This document shows positions 44,826-52,372 of a DNA stretch of 64,000 nucleotides, piece after piece; position 1 is the first letter of the stretch, and each line of letters opens with the position of its first letter. Under the pieces are notes generated by a model. That model saw nothing but the letters and a program-made list of their open reading frames with translations. It made no database searches and was not told the origin of the DNA. The DNA lies in the NCBI RefSeq assembly GCF_000772085.1, contig NZ_CP009755.1, forward strand, positions 806,001 through 870,000. The letters run 5' to 3'. This stretch comes from Curtobacterium sp. MR_MD2014 (GTDB taxonomy: Bacteria > Actinomycetota > Actinomycetes > Actinomycetales > Microbacteriaceae). The position numbers and the translations under genes are program-made.

Positions 44826-44862
44826 CACCCGCGCGCGGCCTCGGCGTTGCGGCCCGGCGCGG

Positions 44863-44868
44863 TAGCGT
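44863..44868 (+). promoter_or_regulatory. -10 TAGCGT, leaderless start of the hydrolase gene
   Basis: TAGCGT ends 7 nt before GTG 44876. Confidence 0.5.
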
Positions 44869-44875
44869 CCGAGGC

Positions 44876-45418
44876 GTGACCGCCACCGCCACCACGACCC
44901 CGCTCGTCCTCGTCCTGCCCGGTGCCGGGTACGGGCAGCAGGCGCCCCTGCTCTGGTGGACGCGCGCGATCGCCGCGCAGCACGGCGTCGAGGTCGTCGC
45001 GCCGGCGTGGACGGTCGACGCCGCAGCGAAGGACGACCCGGTGGCCTTCGTCGAGCGCCACGTCGCGGGCGCACTCGACGGCCGCCGCCCGGACCTCGTC
45101 GTCGCGAAGTCGTTCGGGTGCTCCGCCCTGCCCTGGGCGGTCCGCCACGGCGTCGACGGGGTCTGGCTCACGCCGGTCCTCACCGATCCGGCCGTCGTCG
45201 CCGCGCTCGCCGCGGCGGGCACCGGTTCGCTCGCCGTCGGCGGCTCCGCCGACCCCATGTGGCTGCCCTCCGCGGTCGGGACGACACGCGCCGGACTGCA
45301 CACGGTGGACGGTGCGGACCACGCGCTCGAGGTGCGCGGTGACTGGCGCGGTTCCCAGCGCCTCCAGGCCGAGGTGCTCGCCCTGGTCGACGAGCGCCTC
45401 AGAGCGCTGGTGTCCTGA
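44876..45418 (+). CDS. small alpha/beta hydrolase fold protein
   Basis: 180 aa. It opens with LVLVLPGAGYGQQAPLLWW (oxyanion loop GAGYG). The nucleophile elbow is AKSFGCSA (Ser about 79). Asp in GGSADPMW and His in DGADHALEV complete a triad. It is short for the fold, lacking most of a cap domain, like KANL3/dienelactone-hydrolase-related small hydrolases. Substrate unknown. Confidence 0.78.
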   Translation: MTATATTTPLVLVLPGAGYGQQAPLLWWTRAIAAQHGVEVVAPAWTVDAAAKDDPVAFVERHVAGALDGRRPDLVVAKSFGCSALPWAVRHGVDGVWLTPVLTDPAVVAALAAAGTGSLAVGGSADPMWLPSAVGTTRAGLHTVDGADHALEVRGDWRGSQRLQAEVLALVDERLRALVS

Positions 45419-45430
45419 CCCGCCGCGACG

Positions 45431-45436
45431 TACAGT
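45431..45436 (+). promoter_or_regulatory. -10 TACAGT, leaderless start of the 66-aa gene
   Basis: TACAGT ends 6 nt before ATG 45443, evidence that this very short gene is expressed on its own. Confidence 0.5.
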
Positions 45437-45442
45437 CGGCGC

Positions 45443-45643
45443 ATGGGGGAGCCGAGGGACCTGGACGAGCTGTTGGCGGGCGCACACCGCGTGGACGCGC
45501 GGCCGCACACCGTGCGGCGTGGGATCGGTCTCGGGACCACCCTGCTCGTGACCGCGGTGCTGGTCGCCGGCATCGTGCTCGGGATCGCGCACGGCCTGCT
45601 GCTCACGTTCGTGAGCTTCCTGTCCGGCATCTGGCCGTCCTGA
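45443..45643 (+). CDS. small membrane protein, unknown
   Basis: 66 aa. Hydrophilic N-terminus (GEPRDLDELLAGAHRVDARPHTVRRG), then one or two hydrophobic helices (about 28-49 and 51-64). Its own -10 at leaderless spacing and GC-rich third positions support a real gene. It lies between the hydrolase gene and ychF. Confidence 0.65.
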   Translation: MGEPRDLDELLAGAHRVDARPHTVRRGIGLGTTLLVTAVLVAGIVLGIAHGLLLTFVSFLSGIWPS

Positions 45644-45704
45644 CGGCACCGGCCTGGAGGACCGGGTCGGCTCCGGCGGGCCGCCGCCGGTAGGCTGTGC
45701 TCCC

Positions 45705-46778
45705 GTGGCTCTCACCATCGGAATCGTCGGTCTCCCGAACGTCGGCAAGTCGACCCTGTTCAACGCCCTGACCAAGAACCAGGTCCTCGCCGCGAACTAC
45801 CCGTTCGCGACGATCGAACCGAACGTCGGCGTGGTGAACCTGCCCGACCCGCGGCTCGACCAGCTCGCGACGCTCTTCAGCTCCGAGAAGACCGTGCCCG
45901 CGCCCGTGTCGTTCGTCGACATCGCCGGCATCGTGAAGGGTGCGAGCGAGGGCGAGGGCCTCGGCAACAAGTTCCTCGCGAACATCCGCGAGGCCGACGC
46001 CATCGCGCAGGTCGTCCGTGGCTTCACCGACGACGACGTCGTGCACGTGGCGAACAAGGTCTCGCCGAAGGACGACCTCGAGGTCATCAACACCGAGCTC
46101 ATCCTCGCGGACCTCGAGACCATCGAGAAGGCGCTGCCCCGGTACGAGAAGACCGTGAAGCTCAAGCAGGCCGAGCCGATCGTGCTCGAGACCGCGAACG
46201 AGGCGAGGGCGGCGCTCGAGCAGGGCACGCTGCTCTCCGCGACCTCGATCGACCTCGCGCCGATCGCCGAGCTCGGCCTCCTGTCGGCCAAGCCGTTCAT
46301 CTTCGTCTTCAACGTCGACGAGGCGATCCTGACCGACGAGTCCCGCAAGGCCGAGCTGGCCGCGCTCGTGGCACCGGCGCAGGCCGTGTTCCTCGACGCC
46401 CAGGTCGAGTCGGAGCTCATCGAGCTCGACCCCGAGGACGCCGCCGAACTGCTCGAGTCGACCGGGCAGACCGAGTCCGGCCTCGACCAGCTCGCCCGCA
46501 TCGGGTTCGACACCCTCGGGCTGCAGACCTACCTGACCGCCGGGCCGAAGGAAGCCCGGGCGTGGACGATCGGCAAGGGGTGGAAGGCTCCCCAGGCTGC
46601 CGGCGTGATCCACACCGACTTCGAGAAGGGCTTCATCAAGGCCGAGGTCATCTCGTTCGAGGACCTCATGGCGGCGGGCTCGATCGCGGAGGCCCGTGCG
46701 CACGGCAAGGCCCGCATCGAGGGCAAGGACTACGTCATGCAGGACGGCGACGTGGTGGAGTTCCGCTTCAACAACTGA
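45705..46778 (+). CDS. ychF: redox-regulated ATPase YchF (OLA1-like)
   Basis: A 357-aa universally conserved P-loop ATPase that binds ribosomes. G1 is GLPNVGKST (8-16). The nucleotide-specificity motif reads NVDE (203-206), the NxxE form that prefers ATP over GTP. The C-terminal TGS domain (about 275-357) ends in YVMQDGDVVEFRFN. TAGGCT (45691-45696) ends 8 nt before the GTG. A 13-bp hairpin follows the stop. Confidence 0.96.
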   Translation: MALTIGIVGLPNVGKSTLFNALTKNQVLAANYPFATIEPNVGVVNLPDPRLDQLATLFSSEKTVPAPVSFVDIAGIVKGASEGEGLGNKFLANIREADAIAQVVRGFTDDDVVHVANKVSPKDDLEVINTELILADLETIEKALPRYEKTVKLKQAEPIVLETANEARAALEQGTLLSATSIDLAPIAELGLLSAKPFIFVFNVDEAILTDESRKAELAALVAPAQAVFLDAQVESELIELDPEDAAELLESTGQTESGLDQLARIGFDTLGLQTYLTAGPKEARAWTIGKGWKAPQAAGVIHTDFEKGFIKAEVISFEDLMAAGSIAEARAHGKARIEGKDYVMQDGDVVEFRFNN

Positions 46779-46784
46779 CCGGTA

Positions 46785-46814
46785 CGCGGCGGCCGACGGC
46801 TGTCGGCCGCCGCG
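46785..46814. terminator. hairpin between convergent ychF and TetR gene
   Basis: CGCGGCGGCCGAC (46785-46797) pairs with GTCGGCCGCCGCG (46802-46814), loop GGCT, a perfect 13-bp stem 7 bp after the ychF stop. Confidence 0.75.
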
Positions 46815-46827
46815 CTCGGAAGTCCGG

Positions 46828-47454
46828 TCAGGCCGTCTCGAGGTCCCACACCGGCGGCACGTACTCGCGCGACCAGCCCTCGCGGAGTCGGGTGACCGCA
46901 CGGTCGAACGACTCGAGCAGGTCCATCTCCGGCCGCACCATCGACTGCAGCTGCAGCCCCTCGTACGTCGCGAGGAGCTGCTCGGCGCCACGAGCCGGCT
47001 CCATGGTGCGCGGCTCCCGGCCGAGCTCGACGTCCCGCTGCAGGGCCGCCAGCACGAACCCGTGGAAGCGACGCCAGCGCAGGTGGAGCATCGGTGCGAG
47101 CGGGTGGTGCGGCGTCGCGGCGATGTTGAGCGTCGAGGTCAGGAAGCGCATGAGTGACGGGTCGGCGACGTTCGCGCGGACGATGGCGCGGAGGAACACG
47201 ATCGTGCCGCTGCGCTCGGCGATCGGCAGCAGCGCGGTGGTCCGCTGGTCGTTCCACTGGTCGATGGTGGCGAGCAGGAGTCCGTCCCAGGTCGGGAACA
47301 CCTCGGTGACGACGTCGAGCGGCTGCGACGCCTCGGTGGCCACGTGCTCGTACGACACCTCGTGCAGGGCGTTCGCGCGGAGCACACGGATCATCGCGTC
47401 GACGATCTCGACCCGGAGCAGCGCTGACGTGTCGAGGGGGTGGAACGATCGCAT
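46828..47454 (-). CDS. TetR-like regulator
   Basis: 208 aa. The N-terminal region LLRVEIVDAMIRVLRANALHEVSYEHVATEASQPLDVVTEVFPTWDGLL is a divergent TetR helix-turn-helix. The C-terminal half is helical with LMRFLTSTLNIAATPHHPLAPMLHLRWRRF and resembles TetR_C dimer domains. ATG 47454 is the natural start; the frame stays open to 48027 but overlaps the acidic-protein gene on the other strand. Target unknown; the divergent neighbour at 47614 is a candidate. Confidence 0.75.
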   Translation of the reverse strand: MRSFHPLDTSALLRVEIVDAMIRVLRANALHEVSYEHVATEASQPLDVVTEVFPTWDGLLLATIDQWNDQRTTALLPIAERSGTIVFLRAIVRANVADPSLMRFLTSTLNIAATPHHPLAPMLHLRWRRFHGFVLAALQRDVELGREPRTMEPARGAEQLLATYEGLQLQSMVRPEMDLLESFDRAVTRLREGWSREYVPPVWDLETA

Positions 47455-47613
47455 GGGTCCAGTCCACCGGGTGTGTGCTGCCCTGACCAGTCCCCAGAAC
47501 TGGGAAGAGCCGATCTCCGCAGCCGCGCAGTCCCGGCGTGGCGGAGGAGCAGCGCGTCCCCCGGGGCGCGTCCGAGCTGAGTGCCCTTCGAGGATGCAGC
47601 GTTGACTGGACCG

Positions 47614-47967
47614 ATGAAGTACGTGGTCTACGGAGAGAACCGAGTGATGACCGGCGACGCGATCGCCGAGGCGGTGCTCGCCTACGCCGCTGCGCTCGGC
47701 GAGAACGGCACGACGGACATCGTCGAGATCCCGACCGCGGACGCCGAGGGCTACGGCACCACGGCGGAGGTCCTGCTCGGCCCGGCTTCCCAGATCATGG
47801 TCGAGGCGGCGCCGGACGACGAGCTGGAGCCCGAGGACGAGGACCTGGTCAACGAGCTCGGGCGCCGCATCGCGGTGGTGGGCGGCGGACGGTTCACGGA
47901 CGCCGCGTCGTCGCACTCCGACGAGCCGGAGGCCAAGCGCCTCCGGACGGACCCGCCTGAGGTCTGA
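47614..47967 (+). CDS. small acidic protein, first of a tandem paralogous pair
   Basis: 117 aa, unknown function. It begins MKYVVYGENRVMTGDAIAEA and contains LLGPASQIMVEAAPDDELEPEDEDL. The product at 48067 aligns with it over the first ~88 residues (MKY, Y, TGD.IA.AV, YAA.LG, GPAS, APDDELEPED), while the tails differ. There are no Cys, no membrane segment, and a strong acidic bias. No good ribosome-binding site is visible before ATG 47614. GTG 47581 would add 11 residues. Confidence 0.75.
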   Translation: MKYVVYGENRVMTGDAIAEAVLAYAAALGENGTTDIVEIPTADAEGYGTTAEVLLGPASQIMVEAAPDDELEPEDEDLVNELGRRIAVVGGGRFTDAASSHSDEPEAKRLRTDPPEV

Positions 47968-48066
47968 CCGGCGCACGCCCCGAGGAGTGGACTGGCCACG
48001 GAACGCACACTCCAGACCTCCTCGCACACGCGGTACCTACCGTCGAGGGAGAGATGAGGAGGAGAC

Positions 48067-48414
48067 GTGAAGTACATCAACTACGACGCGAGCCAGATCC
48101 TCACCGGGGACCTGATCGCGGACGCGGTCGCCGACTACGCGGCCGTCCTCGGAGCGAACTCGCGCACCGACACGATCACGGTGCCGAGCGTCGGTGACGA
48201 CGGCTCGGTGTCGACGTCGATCCTGCTCGTCGGCCCGGCGAGCGAGCTCTGCGTGACGGTCGCCCCGGACGACGAGCTCGAGCCCGAGGACCCGGCGTTC
48301 ATCCGTCGCCTGCGCGACGCGGCACGGCGTGCGGGTCCGGCGCTCCCGGTGAACGCGGACGGTGGCACGCGCTTCCGCGGAGCCGAGGGGCCGTCGTCGT
48401 ACGGGCCGGCCTGA
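48067..48414 (+). CDS. small acidic protein, second of the paralogous pair
   Basis: 115 aa, paralog of the product at 47614. It begins MKYINYDASQILTGDLIADA and has LLVGPASELCVTVAPDDELEPED, then a basic stretch (FIRRLRDAARR) and a Gly/Pro tail. The GTG at 48067 has GAGGAGGAG about 5 nt upstream, much stronger than the first copy. The 99-bp gap between the two holds no hairpin I can see, so they may share a transcript. Function unknown. Confidence 0.78.
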   Translation: MKYINYDASQILTGDLIADAVADYAAVLGANSRTDTITVPSVGDDGSVSTSILLVGPASELCVTVAPDDELEPEDPAFIRRLRDAARRAGPALPVNADGGTRFRGAEGPSSYGPA

Positions 48415-48430
48415 CACCCTGAAGGCACAG

Positions 48431-48471
48431 ACGACGAACGCCGCCGGCGCTGAGCCGGCGGCGTTCGTCGT
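48431..48471. terminator. 18-bp perfect hairpin after the paralogous pair
   Basis: ACGACGAACGCCGCCGGC (48431-48448) pairs perfectly with 48454-48471, loop GCTGA. It lies in the convergent gap before the next minus-strand gene. Confidence 0.8.
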
Positions 48472-48513
48472 GTGTGGACCGGGAACCGTGTGAGCGGTTC
48501 CGGCGGGTCCGAC

Positions 48514-48801
48514 CTAGGCGGCCAGGGCGAGCTCGCCCTTGCCGACGCGGCGCGCGAGCAGGATGGTCCGGCTCGACTCGCCCCGCCAGGAGCGGCCGGG
48601 TACGGTCCAGCCGGCCTCGCCGTCGATGTCCACGCGTGCGTCACGCGTGACGAACAGGCGCAGGTCGTCGGCCGCGATGCGGACGAGGTACTCGCGCTGC
48701 GAGCGGTCGTCGCGGACCGGGAACTCGGCGATGCGGTCGGGGGAGACGGTGGGGGCCGCGAGTGCGGTCCCGGAGATGGTGATGCGGTCGTTGCTGGTCA
48801 T
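48514..48801 (-). CDS. hypothetical protein, possibly OB-fold-like
   Basis: 95 aa. ITISGTALAAPTVSPDRIAEFPVRDDRSQREYLVRIAADDLRLFV reads like alternating beta strands of a small barrel, faintly like an SSB N-terminus. I cannot show homology. RTILLARRVGKGELALAA ends it. AGGAAG lies ~13 nt before ATG 48801. The nearest convincing promoter is 220 bp upstream (TATAGT, 49027-49032), implying a long leader. Confidence 0.6.
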   Translation of the reverse strand: MTSNDRITISGTALAAPTVSPDRIAEFPVRDDRSQREYLVRIAADDLRLFVTRDARVDIDGEAGWTVPGRSWRGESSRTILLARRVGKGELALAA

Positions 48802-49113
48802 GGTGGTGCGGTACTTCCTGGTCGTTCGGCACCCGGCCGTGCTCTGGTCGGCGGACTCCGTGGTCCGGCACGACGCATCGGCTGCGGGTGCGCACGTCGT
48901 GTCTCGACGTGCTGCTCGTCCGTTCGGATCGAGCGGTGGTCTCGGTGGAATGCGACCCGGCGGGTCGGTACGAGACGTGCTGGTGTGCGCGAGTCAGATG
49001 GGTTCGCTGCAGTGCACCAATGAGACACTATACGTCGCTTCGTCCGGAACGTCCAGCAAGACGGACGGGAGGCGCGGTGCGAGCGTGCACCGCGCCGTCC
49101 GTCCGGTGGGCCG
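48802..49113. other. 312-bp gap with minus-strand promoter and family A hairpin
   Basis: No gene is supported. A frame on the minus strand (48798-49028) lacks the GC third-position bias of real genes here. TATAGT (minus strand, 49027-49032) is the closest match to a consensus -10 in the window and points toward the 95-aa gene. The local GC content is lower than average (about 48880-49040). Confidence 0.5.
49060..49104. repeat. family A hairpin with a 4-nt deletion
   Basis: GGCGCGGTGC (49071-49080) pairs with GCACCGCGCC (49087-49096), loop GAGCGT. The outer GACGGAC/GTCCGTC pairing is shifted because the right arm lacks the TCCC present in the other members. It lies next to the stop of the PEP-mutase-family gene. 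Confidence 0.65.
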
Positions 49114-49890
49114 TCAGTTCAGAGCGGGGGTGTCCTCCGGCACGACGCCGTCGCCGTACAGGTCGGTCGCCAGGTCGCGGAGCGCGCGCAGCGCGACGCG
49201 CTGCGTCAGCGGACCGTAGGAGATGCGGGCGACGCCGAGGGCCTCGTACTCGGCAGCCGGCAGGGCGCCCGGCAGTCCGATCACCGAGAGCTTGCCGCGA
49301 CCGAGCCCGTCGACGAGTCGTTCGACCACGTCGCGCTGGATCGCACCCGGCACGAAGACGAGTGCGGCGCCGTTGTCGAGGAACGCCTTCCCGCGGGCGA
49401 TGGCGTCCTCGATGCTCTCGTCGATCGGGCGGTCGCCACCCCGGGCGATCGCGTCGGTGCGGGCATTGAGCTGGAAGGCGACGCCCTCGGCCTCGGCTGC
49501 GGCGGTGATCGCGGCGACGCGGGCGACGGCCTCGTCGAAGGGACGGAGGCGGTCCTCGACGTTCGCGCCGACGATCCCGGCGGCGATCGCGCGACGGATC
49601 GTCTCGGCCGGGTCCGCGTACCCGTCGTCGAGGTCCGCCGTGACGGGCAGGTCCGTCGCGGCGGCGACGGTCGCGGCGCCCGCGAGGGCCACGTCGAGCG
49701 GCATCCCGCCGTCGTCGTAGCCGTGGCTCGCGGCGATGGAGTGCCCGGCGGTCGCGATCGCCTTCGTCTCCGGCAGGTCGCTCACGACCTTCGCGCTGAT
49801 CGCGTCCCACACGTTCACGACGCGCAGGATCTCGGGGGCTTCGTGCAGCTGCTTGAGGGTGGTCGCCTTGTCGGCGGTGCTCGTGCTCAT
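49114..49890 (-). CDS. isocitrate lyase/PEP mutase superfamily protein
   Basis: A 258-aa TIM barrel. VVNVWDAISAKVVSDLPETKAIATAGHSIAASHGYDDG, then the metal-binding PVTADLDDGYADP and ANVEDRLRPFDE. There is no KKCGH loop of true isocitrate lyase. C-C bond cleavage of a 2,3-disubstituted malate or an oxaloacetase-like activity are the family options; the substrate is unknown. ATG 49890 has TAGGTT on the minus strand (49898-49903) ending 7 nt upstream (leaderless). Confidence 0.85.
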   Translation of the reverse strand: MSTSTADKATTLKQLHEAPEILRVVNVWDAISAKVVSDLPETKAIATAGHSIAASHGYDDGGMPLDVALAGAATVAAATDLPVTADLDDGYADPAETIRRAIAAGIVGANVEDRLRPFDEAVARVAAITAAAEAEGVAFQLNARTDAIARGGDRPIDESIEDAIARGKAFLDNGAALVFVPGAIQRDVVERLVDGLGRGKLSVIGLPGALPAAEYEALGVARISYGPLTQRVALRALRDLATDLYGDGVVPEDTPALN

Positions 49891-50002
49891 GGTGCCGAAC
49901 CTACGTGGGCGGGCCTCGGCACGCACGGGAGGTGACCGCTGGACGACGCGGGATGACGGCCGGACTCGCACCGGGCCTCCCGGTCGATGCATGCTGGGAC
50001 GC

Positions 50003-51190
50003 ATGGCTGACGACGAACAGGACCCGGTCGGCACGCTCCGCGGGGTCCGCACGAGCATCAAGTGGACGCGCTACGCGCCCGACGTGCTGCCCCTGTTCGT
50101 CGCCGAGATGGACCACGACGTGGCGCCGGCGATCCGGCAGGCACTGGTCGAGCGGGTGCAGCAGTCCGACCTCGGGTACCTGGACGGCCCCGGGCCGCTC
50201 GCGCCGGCGTTCGCGCAGTTCGCGCGCGACCGGTGGGGGTGGGCGGTCGACCCGGAGCGTGTGCACCTGGCGACGGACGTCAGCGTCGGGATCGTCGAGT
50301 CGCTCCGGCTCGCGCTGCCCGAGGGCGGACGCGTCGCGATCACCCCGCCGGTGTACCCGCCGTTCTTCGAGCTCGTCGAGGAAGCACGATGTCGGGTCGA
50401 GGAGGTCCCGCTGACCGAGCAGTGGGGTGTCTACCGGCTCGACCTCGCCGGGCTCGAGCGCGCCTTCGCCGACGGCGTCCGGGTGTTCCTGCTCTGCAAC
50501 CCGCACAACCCGATGGGACTCGTGCACGACCGGGCCGACCTCGAGGCGCTCGCCGAGCTGGCGGCACGGTACGACGTGCTCGTCGTCAGCGACGAGATCC
50601 ACGCGCCGCTCACGCACCCGGGGGTCCGCTTCACCCCGTTCGCGATGGTCGCCGAGCAGCACGGCGCCCGCAGCGTCTGCGTGACGAGCGCGAGCAAGGG
50701 CTGGAACCTCGCCGGCGTGAAGTGCTCCGTCATGGTCGCGGGGGACGACCGGACCGCGGCGCTCCTCGACACGCTGTGGGAGGAGGTCGCCTGCCGCACG
50801 AGCATCCTCGGGCTGCACGCGAACCTCGCCGCGTTCACCCTCGCGACGGACTGGCTCGACGACGTCGTCGCCCGCATCGTCGCGAACGAGCGGCTGCTCG
50901 GGGCCCTGCTCGCCGAGCACCTGCCCGGGGTGGTCTACACGCGGCCGCGGGCCGGCTACCTGGCATGGCTCGACTTCCGGGGGATCGGCCTCGGGGACGA
51001 CCCGGCGGTGCCGCTCCGTGAGCACGCGTACGTGGCGCTGAACTCCGGGCTCGGCTTCGGCGCCCAGGGGCGGGGGTTCGCGCGGCTCAACCTGGCGTGC
51101 TCGCCGGAGACCCTGCGCGAGGCCGTGCACCGCATCGCGGCGGCCTACCCGTCGAGCGCGCAGGAGGGGCTGGTCTGGCACGTCGCCTGA
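50003..51190 (+). CDS. MalY/PatB family aminotransferase (C-S lyase type)
   Basis: A 395-aa fold-type I PLP enzyme. The PLP lysine is about K232 in SASKGWNLAGVKC; NPHNPMG and VVSDEIHAPLTHPG are the usual PLP-contacting motifs, and MDHDVAPAIRQAL opens the family. Members cleave cystathionine or cysteine conjugates and some act as regulators. ATG 50003 is 7 nt after a CATGCT box, a weak leaderless signal; ATG 49991 is an alternative. Confidence 0.88.
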   Translation: MADDEQDPVGTLRGVRTSIKWTRYAPDVLPLFVAEMDHDVAPAIRQALVERVQQSDLGYLDGPGPLAPAFAQFARDRWGWAVDPERVHLATDVSVGIVESLRLALPEGGRVAITPPVYPPFFELVEEARCRVEEVPLTEQWGVYRLDLAGLERAFADGVRVFLLCNPHNPMGLVHDRADLEALAELAARYDVLVVSDEIHAPLTHPGVRFTPFAMVAEQHGARSVCVTSASKGWNLAGVKCSVMVAGDDRTAALLDTLWEEVACRTSILGLHANLAAFTLATDWLDDVVARIVANERLLGALLAEHLPGVVYTRPRAGYLAWLDFRGIGLGDDPAVPLREHAYVALNSGLGFGAQGRGFARLNLACSPETLREAVHRIAAAYPSSAQEGLVWHVA

Positions 51191-51315
51191 GCGGTCGGTC
51201 GCGCTCGGACGAGTCTCGCGCCCAGCGACCCGTCCCGGGCCCGGGCGCGCGAGGGACGTCGCGCAGCTCGAGCCTCACCGCGGGAGGACGCTCGCGGAGG
51301 AGCGCCGCGACAACG

Positions 51316-51513
51316 TCAGTCGGACAGCTCGTTGACGTACTGGTTGCGGCCGACGACGCGGATGCGCAGGTCGTCGTCGCGGTCCATCGCGAGGAACTCC
51401 CGTGCGACCGGACCGACGGAGGACCAGCGGAGCACCTCGGTGATCGGGGTCCCCTCGATGAACACCTGCCACACGCCGCGCTCACGGACGGCCTGCACCT
51501 CGTACGTCGCCAT
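51316..51513 (-). CDS. small hypothetical protein
   Basis: 65 aa: a beta-rich start (TYEVQAVRERGVWQVFIEG), then TEVLRWSSVGPVAREFLAM and LRIRVVGRNQ. The pattern beta-beta-alpha-beta resembles HicB-like partial RNase H folds, but no toxin gene is adjacent and I do not call it an antitoxin. TACGCT on the minus strand (51520-51525) ends 6 nt before ATG 51513, so it has its own leaderless promoter. Confidence 0.65.
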   Translation of the reverse strand: MATYEVQAVRERGVWQVFIEGTPITEVLRWSSVGPVAREFLAMDRDDDLRIRVVGRNQYVNELSD

Positions 51514-51530
51514 GCGGCGAGCGTACCGGC

Positions 51531-51794
51531 TCACGGCAGGCGCTTCTCGTACCACCGCATGGTCGGGACGGTCCCGTCCGGCTTCGCCCAGTCCGCGGGA
51601 GACCGGTGGGTCAACCGCCAGCCGCGGCGTTCGTAGAGCCGCCACGCGGTCCACGCCGAGCGGTGCCCGGGCGGGGTCAGCCACGCGACCGGATCGTCGG
51701 GCCAGTGCGCCGGGTAGCCGTCCTCGTCGTGCGTGCGCCGGAGCACCCGGACCAGGTGCTCCAGGTCGTCGTCGCGGCGCGGTCGGATGTGCAC
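51531..51794 (-). pseudogene. GNAT acetyltransferase with internal deletion
   Basis: An intact 87-codon frame that looks like the two ends of a ~165-aa GNAT enzyme. The N-terminal HIRPRRDDDLEHLVRVLRR and HWPDDPVAWLTPPG is joined directly to the C-terminal WRLYERRGWRLT...MRWYEK. The middle, with the acetyl-CoA-binding R/Q-x-x-G-x-G/A loop, is missing, so it cannot be a normal acetyltransferase. The join is in frame near residues 48-52. TAGCGT (51802-51807, minus strand) still sits 7 nt before the GTG. It could be a reduced functional protein, but decay by deletion is more likely. Confidence 0.7.
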
Positions 51795-51818
51795 GATCGC
51801 GACGCTACCGGGTCGGGG

Positions 51819-52304
51819 TCAGACCAGGTCGAGCACCATGTGGACGTCCGCACGGGCGTACGGGCTCGGCACGATCTCGTCGTGTCCGAGGTGCCGGAAG
51901 CCGAACGCCTCGTACAGGTGCACGGCGCTCGCCAGGGCACTGTTGCTCTCGAGCGCGACCCGCTGCGCGCCGAGGGACCGGGCGCGGTCGAGTGCTGCGG
52001 CGATGAGCTTCCGCCCGGTGCCGTGCCCCTGGTGCACCGGCGAGACCGCCATCTTGACGAGTTCGAACACGCGCTCGCCCACGGGCATGATCCCGATGCA
52101 GCCGATGACCTCGTGGTCGAGCCGCGCGACGAACACAGCACCGCCGGGCTCGATGATGCGGCCGATCGGATCGCCGAGGATCGCGCGGTCCTCGTCCTCG
52201 AGCGTGAAGTACTGCTCGATCCACGCCTCGTTGAGGGTGCGGAACGCCGTGGCGTCGGCAGCGGTCTCGAACTCGGCGATGGTCAGCGTGGGCGTCTCGG
52301 GCAC
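51819..52304 (-). CDS. GNAT family N-acetyltransferase
   Basis: 161 aa, intact. The acetyl-CoA loop is VSPVHQGHGTGRKLIAAAL (Q-G-H-G-T-G). FELVKMAV before it and LYEAFGFRHLG after it complete the fold. Substrate unknown. GTG 52304 has GAGGATGGA 5-8 nt upstream; TTG 52340 overlaps a TATTGG -10 (52337-52342) and is less likely. Divergent from the LysR gene, which probably controls it. Confidence 0.85.
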   Translation of the reverse strand: MPETPTLTIAEFETAADATAFRTLNEAWIEQYFTLEDEDRAILGDPIGRIIEPGGAVFVARLDHEVIGCIGIMPVGERVFELVKMAVSPVHQGHGTGRKLIAAALDRARSLGAQRVALESNSALASAVHLYEAFGFRHLGHDEIVPSPYARADVHMVLDLV

Positions 52305-52360
52305 TGATCCATCCTCGACCAGCGATCTGATCGTGTCCAATACTCGTTCCGGCGTATCGA

Positions 52361-52366
52361 TAGGCT
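52361..52366 (+). promoter_or_regulatory. -10 TAGGCT, leaderless start of the LysR gene
   Basis: TAGGCT ends 6 nt before ATG 52373. The opposing TATTGG for the GNAT gene is 18 bp away, so the two promoters overlap. Confidence 0.55.
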
Positions 52367-52372
52367 GCGTGC

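Noticed and set aside
48798..49028. 76-codon minus-strand frame overlapping the 95-aa gene by 4 bp
   Set aside because: Third positions lack the GC bias seen in every real gene here, and the protein is low complexity, so I treat it as leader or gap.
49114..49890. isocitrate lyase (aceA)
   Set aside because: The KKCGH active-site loop is missing and the protein is too short; only superfamily membership is supported.
51316..51513. HicB-type antitoxin
   Set aside because: The beta-rich pattern is suggestive, but no HicA-like toxin or any other partner is adjacent.
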